Assembly: GCF_947489035.1 (NCBI RefSeq)
Contig: NZ_CANLCI010000007.1
Span: forward strand, 62,001 to 126,000
Direction: 5' to 3'
DNA length: 64,000 nucleotides
DNA from: an uncultured Ferrimonas sp.
Lineage (GTDB): Bacteria > Pseudomonadota > Gammaproteobacteria > Enterobacterales > Shewanellaceae
The stretch's first letter is position 1. Every line of letters starts with the position of its first letter. The notes beneath the pieces were generated by a model. It was not told the DNA's origin and made no database searches. It worked only from the letters and a program-made list of their open reading frames with translations. The position numbers were made by a program, and so were the translations under genes. Shown piece after piece: positions 49,003 to 58,854 of the stretch.

Positions 49003-49914
49003 ATGAACATCAAAACTTTGTGGTTACCTTTGATGCTTTCCGGTGCGCTGCTGAGCGGCTGTGCTTCCACCAAGGTTGAATCCACCGAAGATAGAGGGCC
49101 GCAGCTGTTATTGGCCACGCCGCGCCAAGCGGATCCGCAACTTGAGATCCAAGTGGCGAAGCTCACCGAGCTGCTGGCCAGTGCGAAACTGAATGAACAG
49201 CAGCAGGCGCAGCTGTTGTACGACCGCGGCATTCGTTTTGACGCCCTTGGCCTGCGAACGTTGGCCCGGTTGGATTTTAATCGCGCGATGCAGCTGCAGC
49301 CGAATGACGCCAACCTGTTTAATTTCATGGGGATCTATTCCACCCAAGCAACGGAATTTGATCGCGCCTACGAATCCTTTGATTCAGTGCTCGAGCTCGA
49401 TCCTAAGTACGACTTTGCCTACTTGAACCGCGGCATTGCTTCCTACTATGGCGGACGAACCGATCTGGCCCAAATGGATTTCAATACCTTCTATCAGCAA
49501 GACCGCACTGATCCTTATCGGGTGATCTGGCTCTATTTGGCTGAAGTGGCACAGCAACCAGATACGGCCATTGGTAACATGCGTGGCCGTGTGGCCGAGC
49601 TGGATAAAAACAACTGGGCCAGCGGCATTGTGGCGTACTACTTGGGCGACATCGATTCGGTGCAACTGCTGCAAAGTGCCCGGCAGGGGCTGTCGAAAAA
49701 AGGTGAGTTAGCGGAACGCCTGTGTGAAGCCTACTTCTACCTTGGCAAAGCGGCTCGATTGCAGGGGCAGCCAAGCAAGGCGATTAACCTGTATAAGCTG
49801 GCGCTGGCCACCAATGTGTATGAATTTGTCGAGCACCGTTACGCACTGCTGGAGATGCGCCAAGTTGCCGAAGAGGCGATAGAACAAGCTCACCAAGCTC
49901 AGCAACAACCATGA
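49003..49914 (+). CDS. nlpI: Lipoprotein NlpI
   Basis: 303 residues. Lipoprotein signal MNIKTLWLPLMLSGALLSGC with Cys20. Several tetratricopeptide repeats follow (LLYDRGIRFDALGLRTLARL, ANLFNFMGIYSTQATEFDRA, YDFAYLNRGIASYYGGRTDL). In E. coli NlpI is an outer-membrane adaptor that controls peptidoglycan endopeptidases through Prc. Position after pnp is conserved. The stop overlaps the start of the next gene (ATGA). Confidence 0.95.
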   Translation: MNIKTLWLPLMLSGALLSGCASTKVESTEDRGPQLLLATPRQADPQLEIQVAKLTELLASAKLNEQQQAQLLYDRGIRFDALGLRTLARLDFNRAMQLQPNDANLFNFMGIYSTQATEFDRAYESFDSVLELDPKYDFAYLNRGIASYYGGRTDLAQMDFNTFYQQDRTDPYRVIWLYLAEVAQQPDTAIGNMRGRVAELDKNNWASGIVAYYLGDIDSVQLLQSARQGLSKKGELAERLCEAYFYLGKAARLQGQPSKAINLYKLALATNVYEFVEHRYALLEMRQVAEEAIEQAHQAQQQP

Positions 49915-51590
49915 GCACTGTGCGGCAGCAGTTAGCGCAGCGATTGATGATCGATCTGCGCTATTTTGCTGAACCGGAACAGCCACAAACCGCCGTTACC
50001 CAATTAACCCCATCGTTGCGGCAGTTGCTGCAATCCCAGCAACTGGGCGGGGTGATCCTCTTTAGTGAAAACTGCCAGCAGCCGGCGCAATTACGCCAGT
50101 TGTGCGCCGAACTGCAAGCCACCAGCCAAGATCTGCCACTGCTGATCAGCATCGATCAAGAGGGGGGACGAGTGGTGCGTACTAGCCGTGATTGGAGTAC
50201 CGGCTTTGCGGGGAATATGGCCATTGGGGCGACCCATGCTGGCTATGGTGATCACTTTGCTGGGGCGACGGCGGCCACCATTGGCACGGAACTGAATGCC
50301 TTAGGCATTAATGTGGTGCACGCCCCCTGTGTGGATGTCAGCAACAACCCCGACAATCCGGTAATCAACATTCGCGCTTATGGCGATCAACCTAAGCTGG
50401 TTGCTGAATTAGCCGCTGCGGCCTGTCAGGGCTTTGCCCGCAGTGGAGTGGCGGCAACCTTAAAACATTTCCCCGGCCATGGGGATACGGATACCGACAG
50501 CCACACTGGCTTGCCGTTGGTTAGCCACGCGCTAGAGCACCTTAACGCGATTGAGCTTTACCCCTATCGGCAGATTTTGCGGCAGCACCCGCCACCACTG
50601 CTGATGACCGCACACATTCAATATCCGGCGCTGGATAGCAGCACCATCAACGGCGTCGTGCGTCCGGCCACGCTGTCCCGACGGATCATCACTGAACTGC
50701 TGCGTGATGAATTGGGCTATCAAGGGGTGGTCATTACCGATGCGATGGACATGGCGGCGTTAGCGCAGCTGTTGCCGATGGCCGATGCGGTGATTGAGGC
50801 GTTTCGGGCGGGGGTGGATATTGGTTTGATGCCGGTAAAGATTCGTTCGGTGGCGGACTTTTCTCAATTAGAGCAGCTGTTGGATGCGTTGGAGCAGGCG
50901 GTGACTGACGGCACGCTGTGTAGGCTGGAGCTGAACCAATCCTATCAGCGGATCTGTGCGCTTAAGCGCAGCTTGAATCAGCGCGAACAGGCACCGCTGA
51001 GCTGCGTTGGCAGCGTGGCCCACCGTCAGCAAGAGCAACAGCTAGCTCTGGCTGCGATCACGGCCATCCAAGGGCAACGGCCAGAGGCATTACATTGTTC
51101 CGCGAAGATCGCGCTGTTGTTGCCGGGCAAGCCACTGTTGCAGGGGATGACTCAGGCCTTAGCGAGCGCCAGTGCGGAACAGCTGCAATTGCAGCCCGTG
51201 GATATTAGCCAAAACGAAGTGACGGCTACGACACTGGCAAACTGTGATGTGGTGGTGGCGGGGTTTGTGTCGCCACGGCAAAGCGCGGCAGAGCTGGGCG
51301 GGGTGGATGATCTGAGTTTGCTGGATGAGCAAGCGGTTGCCAACGCCTATCAGCCGCAGCGATTGCAACAGCCGCTGGCGTTGGCTCGGCAGCTGGGCAA
51401 GCCCGTGGTGTTTCTCTCATTGCGTGCCCCTTACGACGTGGCACGCTTTGGCCAATACGCGGATTGGGTGTTAGCCAGCTATGCCTATCATGTGGATAGC
51501 GCGAGTCGTTGCGGCGCCAGTTTAACAGCGCTGGCGCAGGTGCTGTTAGGCGCTGCTGAGGCGCGGGGCACCTTGCCGGTTACGGTTTAA
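49911..51590 (+). CDS. GH3 beta-N-acetylglucosaminidase with C-terminal domain (NagZ-like)
   Basis: 559 residues without signal peptide. The N-terminal 340 residues are a GH3 TIM barrel: SIDQEGGRVVR, the KHFPGHGDTDTDSHTG loop with the NagZ-type His/Asp pair, and the nucleophile Asp in VVITDAMDMAAL. E. coli NagZ is 341 residues; the extra 210 here form a second alpha/beta domain as in Bacillus NagZ. Predicted to remove GlcNAc from muropeptides or chitooligosaccharides. Overlaps nlpI by four bases, and nagA follows, consistent with amino-sugar recycling. Confidence 0.9.
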   Translation: MSTVRQQLAQRLMIDLRYFAEPEQPQTAVTQLTPSLRQLLQSQQLGGVILFSENCQQPAQLRQLCAELQATSQDLPLLISIDQEGGRVVRTSRDWSTGFAGNMAIGATHAGYGDHFAGATAATIGTELNALGINVVHAPCVDVSNNPDNPVINIRAYGDQPKLVAELAAAACQGFARSGVAATLKHFPGHGDTDTDSHTGLPLVSHALEHLNAIELYPYRQILRQHPPPLLMTAHIQYPALDSSTINGVVRPATLSRRIITELLRDELGYQGVVITDAMDMAALAQLLPMADAVIEAFRAGVDIGLMPVKIRSVADFSQLEQLLDALEQAVTDGTLCRLELNQSYQRICALKRSLNQREQAPLSCVGSVAHRQQEQQLALAAITAIQGQRPEALHCSAKIALLLPGKPLLQGMTQALASASAEQLQLQPVDISQNEVTATTLANCDVVVAGFVSPRQSAAELGGVDDLSLLDEQAVANAYQPQRLQQPLALARQLGKPVVFLSLRAPYDVARFGQYADWVLASYAYHVDSASRCGASLTALAQVLLGAAEARGTLPVTV

Positions 51591-51633
51591 TCCCCCCCTT
51601 TTTTCTTGCCCTTTTTAACCTTAGAGAGACCTC

Positions 51634-52752
51634 ATGTCGCAATCATTCCAACTGCACGTCGCCCAGCTTTTTGATGGACTGCGGCTGCACGCGAACGTGT
51701 CTGTGTCGGTGCTCGATGGCCGGATCCATGCCATCACCCCTTGCACCAGCCCCGAGGTGACCGAAGGCTTATTGGCGCCGGGTTATGTGGATCTGCAAGT
51801 GAACGGCGGTGGCGACATCCTGTTTAATGAGCAGCCGAGTGTGGCCGCCATTGAGCAGATGGTAAGAGCCCATCAGCGTTTTGGCACCACGTCGTTGTTG
51901 CCCACGGTGATCACCGACGACATCGCGGTGATGGAGCAGGCTGCCGATGCGGTCGCGCAGGCTCTAATCAGCCAAGACAGCGGCGTAGTGGGCATTCACT
52001 TTGAAGGGCCGCACATTGCCAAAGCGAAACGCGGCGCGCACAATCACAATCACATTCGTGCTATCTCCGCTGCGGAATGGGCACTGTTTGCCCGCACCGA
52101 TCTGGGCTGCAAGTTGCTTACGATTGCGCCGGAGGCGGTCAGCCCCGCTGAGATTGAGCGGTTGGTGGTGCTGGGGGTAACGGTAAGCCTTGGCCATTCC
52201 AATTGCAGTTACTCACAAGCGCAGCAGGCCATTGCGGCGGGTGCCAGTGGGGTTACCCATCTGTTTAACGCCATGTCGCCACTGCAAGGGCGAGAGCCGG
52301 GATTAGTGGGGGCGGCGCTGCTGAGTAAGACAGCCTGTGCTGGGATCATCAACGATGGTCACCATGTTGATTTTGCGAGTGTGCGGCTAGCCTATCAGGC
52401 ACTAGGTGCAGAGCGACTGTGTCTAGTAACCGATGCGATGCCCCCCGTTGGCGGCCAGCAGCAGCAATTTACCCTGGTGGGGAATCCCGTCATTTTGAAT
52501 GGCGATCGGCTGTTGGGGCAGGGGGGCGAATTAGCGGGCTCGGTGTTAACCATGGAGCGAGCAGTACAGCTAGCGGTGCAGCAGGTTGGCATTGAAGTGG
52601 CGAATGCGTTGCAGATGGCAACAACAACCCCAGCGCGATGGCTGGGGTTGCAGGGGATTGGTCGCATTGCCGTTGGTCAGCGTGCTGACATGGTGTTGCT
52701 CAATAAGCAATTGCAGTTGCAGCGCTGCTGGCGTGCTGGTCGCTTACTTTAG
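51634..52752 (+). CDS. nagA: N-acetylglucosamine-6-phosphate deacetylase
   Basis: A 372-residue amidohydrolase giving glucosamine-6-phosphate. GYVDLQVNGGGDILFNE replaces the HxH strand with the NagA-type D-x-Q-x-N-G. Metal ligands appear in IHFEGPHIAK (Glu), SLGHSNCSYSQ (His) and GVTHLFNAMSPLQGREPG (His). The catalytic Asp is in LVTDAMPPVGG. Predicted cytosolic, acting downstream of the glucosaminidase gene. Confidence 0.94.
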   Translation: MSQSFQLHVAQLFDGLRLHANVSVSVLDGRIHAITPCTSPEVTEGLLAPGYVDLQVNGGGDILFNEQPSVAAIEQMVRAHQRFGTTSLLPTVITDDIAVMEQAADAVAQALISQDSGVVGIHFEGPHIAKAKRGAHNHNHIRAISAAEWALFARTDLGCKLLTIAPEAVSPAEIERLVVLGVTVSLGHSNCSYSQAQQAIAAGASGVTHLFNAMSPLQGREPGLVGAALLSKTACAGIINDGHHVDFASVRLAYQALGAERLCLVTDAMPPVGGQQQQFTLVGNPVILNGDRLLGQGGELAGSVLTMERAVQLAVQQVGIEVANALQMATTTPARWLGLQGIGRIAVGQRADMVLLNKQLQLQRCWRAGRLL

Positions 52753-53771
52753 TCGGCGTATTTGCGGCGGATCTCTAAGATCTGTGGCAACACGCTGGTA
52801 AAGGCGGCCACCAGTTCTGGATCGAAGTGACTGCCGGCATTTTGCTGCACGTGGGCGATGGCATCTTCATTGCTCCAAGCGTCTTTATAGGGGCGGTTAG
52901 AGGTTAAGGCGTCAAACACATCAGCAATGGCCACCACACGACCAGACAACGGGATGTTGTAACCGGTTAAGCCGTGGGGATAACCGCTGCCATCCCAACG
53001 CTCGTGGTGAGACAGCGCGATTTCGCGGGCCGTAAACAGTAATTGCGATTGATGCTCACCAATGATCTCGGCGCCAAATTCGGGGTGGCGTTTCATGGTT
53101 TGCCACTCTTCTGGGGTTAATTTGCCCGGCTTTTGCAGCAACGCATCGGGCACGCCGATTTTGCCGACATCGTGCATCGGTGCCGCTTGGAAAATCAGTT
53201 CCGCCCACTCTTCACTTTTCCCCAAAGCCGAAGCAATTAACTTCGAGTAGTGGCTCATGCGGATAATGTGCAAGCCGGTTTCATTGTCTTTGTATTCCGC
53301 CGCTTGACCAAGACGACGAATGATCTCTAAGCGCGATTGATTCAGTTCCGAAGTACGCTGCTGCACTAAGTTTTCTAAATGATCGGTTTGATCGCGCAGT
53401 GCCAAGTGGGTTTGCACGCGGATCTTCACAATGGCTGGGCGAACCGGCTTGGTAATGTAATCTATCGCACCGATCTCAAGGCCGTGGGTCTCATCTTGAA
53501 CGCTGTCTTTGGCGGTAACAAAAATCACCGGGATGTCTGCGGTGAGCGGATCTTGCTTTAACCGTCGACACACCTCGTAGCCATCCATGCCGGGCATCAT
53601 CACATCCAGCAAAATCATGTCTGGTTGGGGCTCTGAACGAGCCACCTTCAAGGCGCGTTCGCCGCTGATCGCTGCCTTAATTCGATATTTGGGGTGCAAA
53701 ATGCCCCGTAACACATCAATGTTCTCTGGAGTGTCATCGACTACAAGAATGGTGTGTTTATTTTCTACCAT
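52749..53771 (-). CDS. Response regulator with HD-GYP phosphodiesterase domain
   Basis: 340 residues. REC domain 1-125: acidic pocket VVDDTPEN, phospho-acceptor Asp56 in ILLDVMMPG, Lys in YITKPV. A coiled linker precedes an HD-GYP domain with His200-Asp201 (MHDVGKIGVPD), HHERWDGSGYPHGLTG (GYP at about 263-265) and DVFDALTSNRPYK. All metal and GYP residues are intact, so it should hydrolyse cyclic di-GMP to GMP. It is last in an operon behind a hybrid kinase that probably phosphorylates it. Its stop overlaps the nagA stop by four bases (convergent). Confidence 0.94.
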   Translation of the reverse strand: MVENKHTILVVDDTPENIDVLRGILHPKYRIKAAISGERALKVARSEPQPDMILLDVMMPGMDGYEVCRRLKQDPLTADIPVIFVTAKDSVQDETHGLEIGAIDYITKPVRPAIVKIRVQTHLALRDQTDHLENLVQQRTSELNQSRLEIIRRLGQAAEYKDNETGLHIIRMSHYSKLIASALGKSEEWAELIFQAAPMHDVGKIGVPDALLQKPGKLTPEEWQTMKRHPEFGAEIIGEHQSQLLFTAREIALSHHERWDGSGYPHGLTGYNIPLSGRVVAIADVFDALTSNRPYKDAWSNEDAIAHVQQNAGSHFDPELVAAFTSVLPQILEIRRKYAD

Positions 53772-53831
53772 CAAACATCGTCCTTGTTGTTGTTCTCACG
53801 GTCTTGGTGGATAGCTGCTGTCTCATTTTTA

Positions 53832-56800
53832 TCATACTGAGTCGGCACTGTCTGTCAGTTCTCGCTGCAGAGTTTGTAGTAGTTCTGCGCCTAATTCAAA
53901 ATCGTAACTTTCAATGGCCACTTGGATTTTGCCGATTAAAGTGTGTGCGTCACCGCTGTCTTGCAGGGCGCTTGCTAGCTGCTCTGCAACATCAATGGCG
54001 CTGGTGTCATCATCGTCCAACAAGCGGTGCAATTGCTCAAGCAGCGCGTCGATATCTACGCTGTGGCTACCCGCTGTTGTTGGTTTTGGCGTGGATTGTT
54101 CATCGAGTTCGGCAATGCTGGTCAGTACCCGCTCAAGCCCCGTTAGGGTTTGCTCTTGCTCTAATGGCCACACCAGTTCTTGGCGGTTGGCCAAAGCGGT
54201 TTCCAATTTCAGGGCGTCGTTTTGCAGGCTTTTCGCCCCAATGGTACCGGCCACCCCTTTTAGGGTGTGCGCCAGCCGCTGGGCGACAACAAAATCTTCT
54301 TGCGCTAACGCTTGCTGTAACTGTTGACCAAATTGAGCCTGATTGCTGGCAAATTTACGCAGCAGCTTGCGGTAAGAATCGACTCGGCCTTGGCAGATAA
54401 CCAAGCCGGCTTCAATATCAATTCCTTCCAAAGCGGGCAGCTGCGAGCGAGCATCGTGGTGAGTGTCACTGACACTGAAAGTGACGGCGGTAACGGCTTT
54501 AATCGGCTGTGATGGGGTGATCCACTGGGCCATTTTATTAAACAAATCGGCCAGTTCAATCGGCTTGGCGATGTGATCATTCATGCCCGCGGCGATCACT
54601 TTTTCTCGGTCCCCAACCATGGCGTTGGCGGTCATGGCCAGAATGGGCAGTTGCTGGAAACGAGGGTCTTGCCGTAATCGTTCGGTGGCTTCGTAACCGT
54701 CCATTACTGGCATTTGGCAGTCCATTAGCACGCCGTCGTATTGTTTTATTTCAAGCAGGTCGAGTGCTTCTTGGCCGTTGTTTGCCAGCTCTACGGTCAT
54801 GCCGTTGGTTTTCAAAATTTCAGCCGCGAGCTCTTGGTTGAGTTCGTTATCTTCAACCAACAGAATGTGGGCACCTTGCAGTTGGGTGAGCCACTGTTGC
54901 AGCTGATCATTATTGGGCTTCGGCTTTGGTGTTTCATGGCCATTGCCGTTAATGCGGTGAATGGCGCTGAGCAGGTGGGTGCGAATAATCGGTTTGGCTA
55001 AGAATTCATTCACCTGCAGTTCCGAGGCGGCGTCGGCGGCCTCATCTTTGCCGTAGGCGGTGATCATAATGATCTTAGGTCGCTGATTCAGAGGGTAATT
55101 CTGCTCAATGCAGCGGGCGGTTGCGACGCCATCAATTTTTGGCATTTTCCAATCAAGGAAAAGCAGATCGTAGGGGCGACGTTGGAAGGCCGAGGCGATC
55201 ATCTCTAGGGCAATTGAGCCACAGTTGGCGCTTTCGACTTCATAACCAAAGGACTCCAGCATGGTGCTGAGGATCTCGCTGGCGTGTTCGTTATCGTCAA
55301 CAATCAACACCCGTTGCCCGGTTCCATCAATGTTAACGGTTGGGCTGTGTAATACCGGCGCACTCGGCAGTTCAAACCAAGCTTCAAAGGAGAACGTCGC
55401 GCCTTGGTGCAGCTCACTTTCCACCCAAATTTTGCCATCCATGAGCTGCACTAGACTGGAACAAATGGCCAAGCCTAAGCCGGTGCCGCCAAAGCGACGC
55501 GTGGTGGACGCATCCGCTTGGCTGAATGAACTAAACAGTTTGCTGATCTGGTATTGATCCAAGCCGATGCCAGTATCGGCGACGTTAAAGCGCAGACAAA
55601 GGCGATCGCCTTGATGTTGGATCAGCTGCACCGACACCAAAATCTCGCCGCTTTCGGTAAACTTAACGGCGTTGTTGCCTAAGTTGAGCAGGATCTGATT
55701 TAAGCGCAGTGGATCACCCACCAAGTTTTGCGGCACATCGGCGGGCAGATCGAACAGCAGTTCCAGTTTCTTCTCTTCTGCTTTTAAGCCGATGATGTCG
55801 GCAACGCCATCAAGCACGTCGTCGAGCCTGAATGGCACCGACTCCATCTGCATCTTGCCCGCTTCGATTTTAGAGAAGTCGAGGATGTCGTTGATGATCC
55901 CCAAAAGCGAGTGGGCCGAATACTGAACTTTTTCGGCGAAATTACGCTGCTTGCGAGTGAGTGAGGTTTGTAAGATCAGATGCGACATACCAATGATGGC
56001 GTTCATTGGAGTGCGGATCTCGTGGCTCATGTTTGCCAAGAATTGGCTCTTCGCTTGAGAGGCTTCTTCGGCGCGGATCCGTGCCAATTCGATCGCCTCT
56101 TCCATCGCAATTCGTTCGCTGATGTCGCTGAATACCACCACGCAGCCACCGATGCGGTCGTCGCTGATGATGGCACGACAGGTGTACTCGACCGGCAGAT
56201 GATCTTGCTCTTGTTGGCGAATGAAAATGTCGCGCTGGGTGATGGTTTCGCCGTTGTGCAGCGTAGAGATGATTTTACTCTGCGTTGGATCGTTGTAATC
56301 CATGTCGTTGTTGCCAAACAGGGCAGGCAGCAGTTCAAAGCCAACCACGTGATCGTGGGACAGTTGCAGCAGGTTGATGGCGGCATCGTTGATAAAAATC
56401 ACTTTGCCGTGGCGATCGATCCCAAACAAGCCTTGGCCAACAGAACTTAAGATCAATCGGCTGCGCAGTTCGAGTTCCGACAGTTCGCGGGTTCGTTCTT
56501 CTACCTTCAGCTCTAACTCATGCTTAGAGGCACTTAAGCGGTCGTTGGCGCGGCGACCCAGGTTCAAGGTAAATAGAATCGATGGCACCGCAAACGAGAA
56601 CGTCAGCAACAGGATGATGATGATCTCAGAGCGGAAACGGTAATACTGGGCGAGGGCTTCGCTGCGATCGGTTTTAGCCACAATGTAGGCATTAAGCTGG
56701 CCATTCCAGCGAGCAACGGCCATGACATTGACGTTGCGGTAATCGCTAAAATCAAACAGTTGATTGCCGTTATTTTGAAGCCGCAGCGTCTCCGCCAATT

Positions 56801-58823
56801 TCGGTGAGTAGCTTGACAGTTTCTTATCGTCAAACTGGTTGGGATTATCGAAGCGGGTTTCTGAAATAACGCGGCCATCTTTATCGAACATCAACACTTC
56901 GGTGGTATCACCAAAAAAGTATTGATTCAGGCTTTTTTTCAGCTCTTGTTCGCCGCGGAATTCGTGCAGCAAGATGGCCACGATATTGCGTTTGCTGTTA
57001 CGCACAGGGCTAACCACAAACGACTTTCTGATGGGGATCCCTTGTTGATTGGGCACCATCATCGGTGGGATTAATGTGGCTTGGCCACTGAGGGCGTAGC
57101 GCAGTAGGTTAGGGAAGTGCTGTTGCAAGCTGAGTTTGGACAGCTGCGGCCCTTGGTTTAGCAAGATGTCGCCATCGGTTGAAAGCAGCACTCGGATCCG
57201 ATCCGGCGTTGGGGCAGAGAACTGGTTCATGTAGCTAACCAGTTGTTGTTGCGCCAAGGTGATATTACCGAAGTTGCCAAATTTTGACGCCAATAACAGG
57301 CGCTCTAACGGATCAATAAACAGTGGTCGTTGGTTGATCCCCTCAAACACCACGCTGTAGGTTTTAAGCAGATGCTGCATGTTATTTTCGGCTGAACGCA
57401 GCGCCGATAACTGCAGCTGACGTCGCTGCTCAAGGGAATCTTCGCGTGCCCGCTCTAAGATAAACCAGCTGCCAGCAACACAAATGGTGATGTAGATGGC
57501 AATGGCCAGTTTCACCATCAGAGCAAAGCGTTCAGAACCAAACGCTAAGCTGCTCCGCTCGGAAACCCCACGGAACATGGCACGAGCGATGATCCCCAAT
57601 AGTAAAAACAGCGAAATGAACAGGCCGCCCAGCAGCCAGACTTTCTGTTGAAAATCGCCACTAAAGGTTTGATCCAACTGGGGCGCCTCAGCGATGTATT
57701 GCTCGAACATCTGGCGTTGTTCTGCACCGCTTAAGGTTGAAACGGTTTTATCAATAATGGAATTCAGCAGCGGCATGTGCTGTTGCAATAACAGTTGCTC
57801 TTGTTGAATGGCAATTAAGTTTTGTGAAACCGCCCGCAGCCCCACTAAGCCATTTTGTTCCAATTCGTACAGCACATTAAGTTGGGGCCCAAACAGGGCA
57901 TCTGCTCGGCCATCGAGCACCGCATTGATCGATTCCAACATGCTGTCGGTGGTAATGATGGTGCTGTCTTTAAAGTTGGTGTGAACTTCCCGTTCGCCAA
58001 TGCTGCTGCGAATAATGGCGATGGTTTTATTCGAGAAGTCGGTTTGCTCCCGAATCGTGCTGTTGTGGGGCACGTAAAAGAAGTAGCGAGAGCGGATCTC
58101 CGGCTTGGCAAACAAGCCCAAATCAAGTCGAGATGGGTGATAAGCAACGCTGGGCAGGATATCGATCTTATCTTGTTTGAACAGGGTCATCATTTCATCG
58201 AATGAGCCATAAACGTATTCAAACTGTAAGTTGGTATAACGCGCAATCACATTGAGGTAATCGATCATCAAGCCATTGGCGTGGCCGTCGGCATCGGTGC
58301 CAATGTACGGTGAGGAATCAAACACCCCCACTTTTAAACTGTGGTTTTTAACCAGCCAGGCTTGTTCTGCGGGGCTGAAATGGATCCCTTGGGACGAATT
58401 ACTGCCGCTGTTGTCGTAATACAGCTCAAGCAAGCCAATCAGCTCGCCTTCGTAAATGATATTGGCGGTGTGTTTTTGGTATTGCAGGTTGCCCAACGGC
58501 ACCGGCTGATTAATGTACTCGGTGTTACCAATACGGTGGTAAGAGAAAAACAACTCTTCACCAATGGTGTCAAACACCCGCAGGGTTTTAATGCGCTGAT
58601 TTCGTTTTACGCTGAGCAATAGGGTTTGCTGCAACTGCACCTGATCCAGGTTGTACAGGAAGATGCTGCTTAAATTGGCCAGTTCGACAGCAAGCTCAGA
58701 AGGGCGCTCTTGCGGCTCTGCTGCGGCCTGAATGGGCTGAGCAAAAAACATCAGCGCACAAAATAAGGTGGCCAATATTTTTGAAGAAAGAGAAGTGTTG
58801 TGCCGTTCAGCGCAGTGGCTCAT
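53832..58823 (-). CDS. Very large hybrid sensor histidine kinase (SBP-Cache-PAS-HK-REC-REC-HPt)
   Basis: 1663 residues. Order: signal peptide 1-34; short sensor 40-135; type 3 solute-binding domain about 160-375 (LKVGVFDSSPYIG); membrane helices about 395-415 and 437-455; extracytoplasmic Cache-like domain 456-730; helix 733-755; PAS 785-905; HisKA with His934 (NMSHEIRTPMNA); ATPase with N box near 1050, DTGIG 1083 and GGTGLGL 1112; REC1 with Asp1224; REC2 with Asp1368; HPt with His1519 (AHTLKGVAGT). Every phosphorelay residue is present. Two periplasmic sensing domains in one chain recall BvgS/EvgS with an added Cache. Operon with the binding-protein gene and the HD-GYP gene. Confidence 0.93.
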   Translation of the reverse strand: MSHCAERHNTSLSSKILATLFCALMFFAQPIQAAAEPQERPSELAVELANLSSIFLYNLDQVQLQQTLLLSVKRNQRIKTLRVFDTIGEELFFSYHRIGNTEYINQPVPLGNLQYQKHTANIIYEGELIGLLELYYDNSGSNSSQGIHFSPAEQAWLVKNHSLKVGVFDSSPYIGTDADGHANGLMIDYLNVIARYTNLQFEYVYGSFDEMMTLFKQDKIDILPSVAYHPSRLDLGLFAKPEIRSRYFFYVPHNSTIREQTDFSNKTIAIIRSSIGEREVHTNFKDSTIITTDSMLESINAVLDGRADALFGPQLNVLYELEQNGLVGLRAVSQNLIAIQQEQLLLQQHMPLLNSIIDKTVSTLSGAEQRQMFEQYIAEAPQLDQTFSGDFQQKVWLLGGLFISLFLLLGIIARAMFRGVSERSSLAFGSERFALMVKLAIAIYITICVAGSWFILERAREDSLEQRRQLQLSALRSAENNMQHLLKTYSVVFEGINQRPLFIDPLERLLLASKFGNFGNITLAQQQLVSYMNQFSAPTPDRIRVLLSTDGDILLNQGPQLSKLSLQQHFPNLLRYALSGQATLIPPMMVPNQQGIPIRKSFVVSPVRNSKRNIVAILLHEFRGEQELKKSLNQYFFGDTTEVLMFDKDGRVISETRFDNPNQFDDKKLSSYSPKLAETLRLQNNGNQLFDFSDYRNVNVMAVARWNGQLNAYIVAKTDRSEALAQYYRFRSEIIIILLLTFSFAVPSILFTLNLGRRANDRLSASKHELELKVEERTRELSELELRSRLILSSVGQGLFGIDRHGKVIFINDAAINLLQLSHDHVVGFELLPALFGNNDMDYNDPTQSKIISTLHNGETITQRDIFIRQQEQDHLPVEYTCRAIISDDRIGGCVVVFSDISERIAMEEAIELARIRAEEASQAKSQFLANMSHEIRTPMNAIIGMSHLILQTSLTRKQRNFAEKVQYSAHSLLGIINDILDFSKIEAGKMQMESVPFRLDDVLDGVADIIGLKAEEKKLELLFDLPADVPQNLVGDPLRLNQILLNLGNNAVKFTESGEILVSVQLIQHQGDRLCLRFNVADTGIGLDQYQISKLFSSFSQADASTTRRFGGTGLGLAICSSLVQLMDGKIWVESELHQGATFSFEAWFELPSAPVLHSPTVNIDGTGQRVLIVDDNEHASEILSTMLESFGYEVESANCGSIALEMIASAFQRRPYDLLFLDWKMPKIDGVATARCIEQNYPLNQRPKIIMITAYGKDEAADAASELQVNEFLAKPIIRTHLLSAIHRINGNGHETPKPKPNNDQLQQWLTQLQGAHILLVEDNELNQELAAEILKTNGMTVELANNGQEALDLLEIKQYDGVLMDCQMPVMDGYEATERLRQDPRFQQLPILAMTANAMVGDREKVIAAGMNDHIAKPIELADLFNKMAQWITPSQPIKAVTAVTFSVSDTHHDARSQLPALEGIDIEAGLVICQGRVDSYRKLLRKFASNQAQFGQQLQQALAQEDFVVAQRLAHTLKGVAGTIGAKSLQNDALKLETALANRQELVWPLEQEQTLTGLERVLTSIAELDEQSTPKPTTAGSHSVDIDALLEQLHRLLDDDDTSAIDVAEQLASALQDSGDAHTLIGKIQVAIESYDFELGAELLQTLQRELTDSADSV

Positions 58824-58854
58824 GCCAGATCCTTGTTTTGCAACGCAGCTGCAG

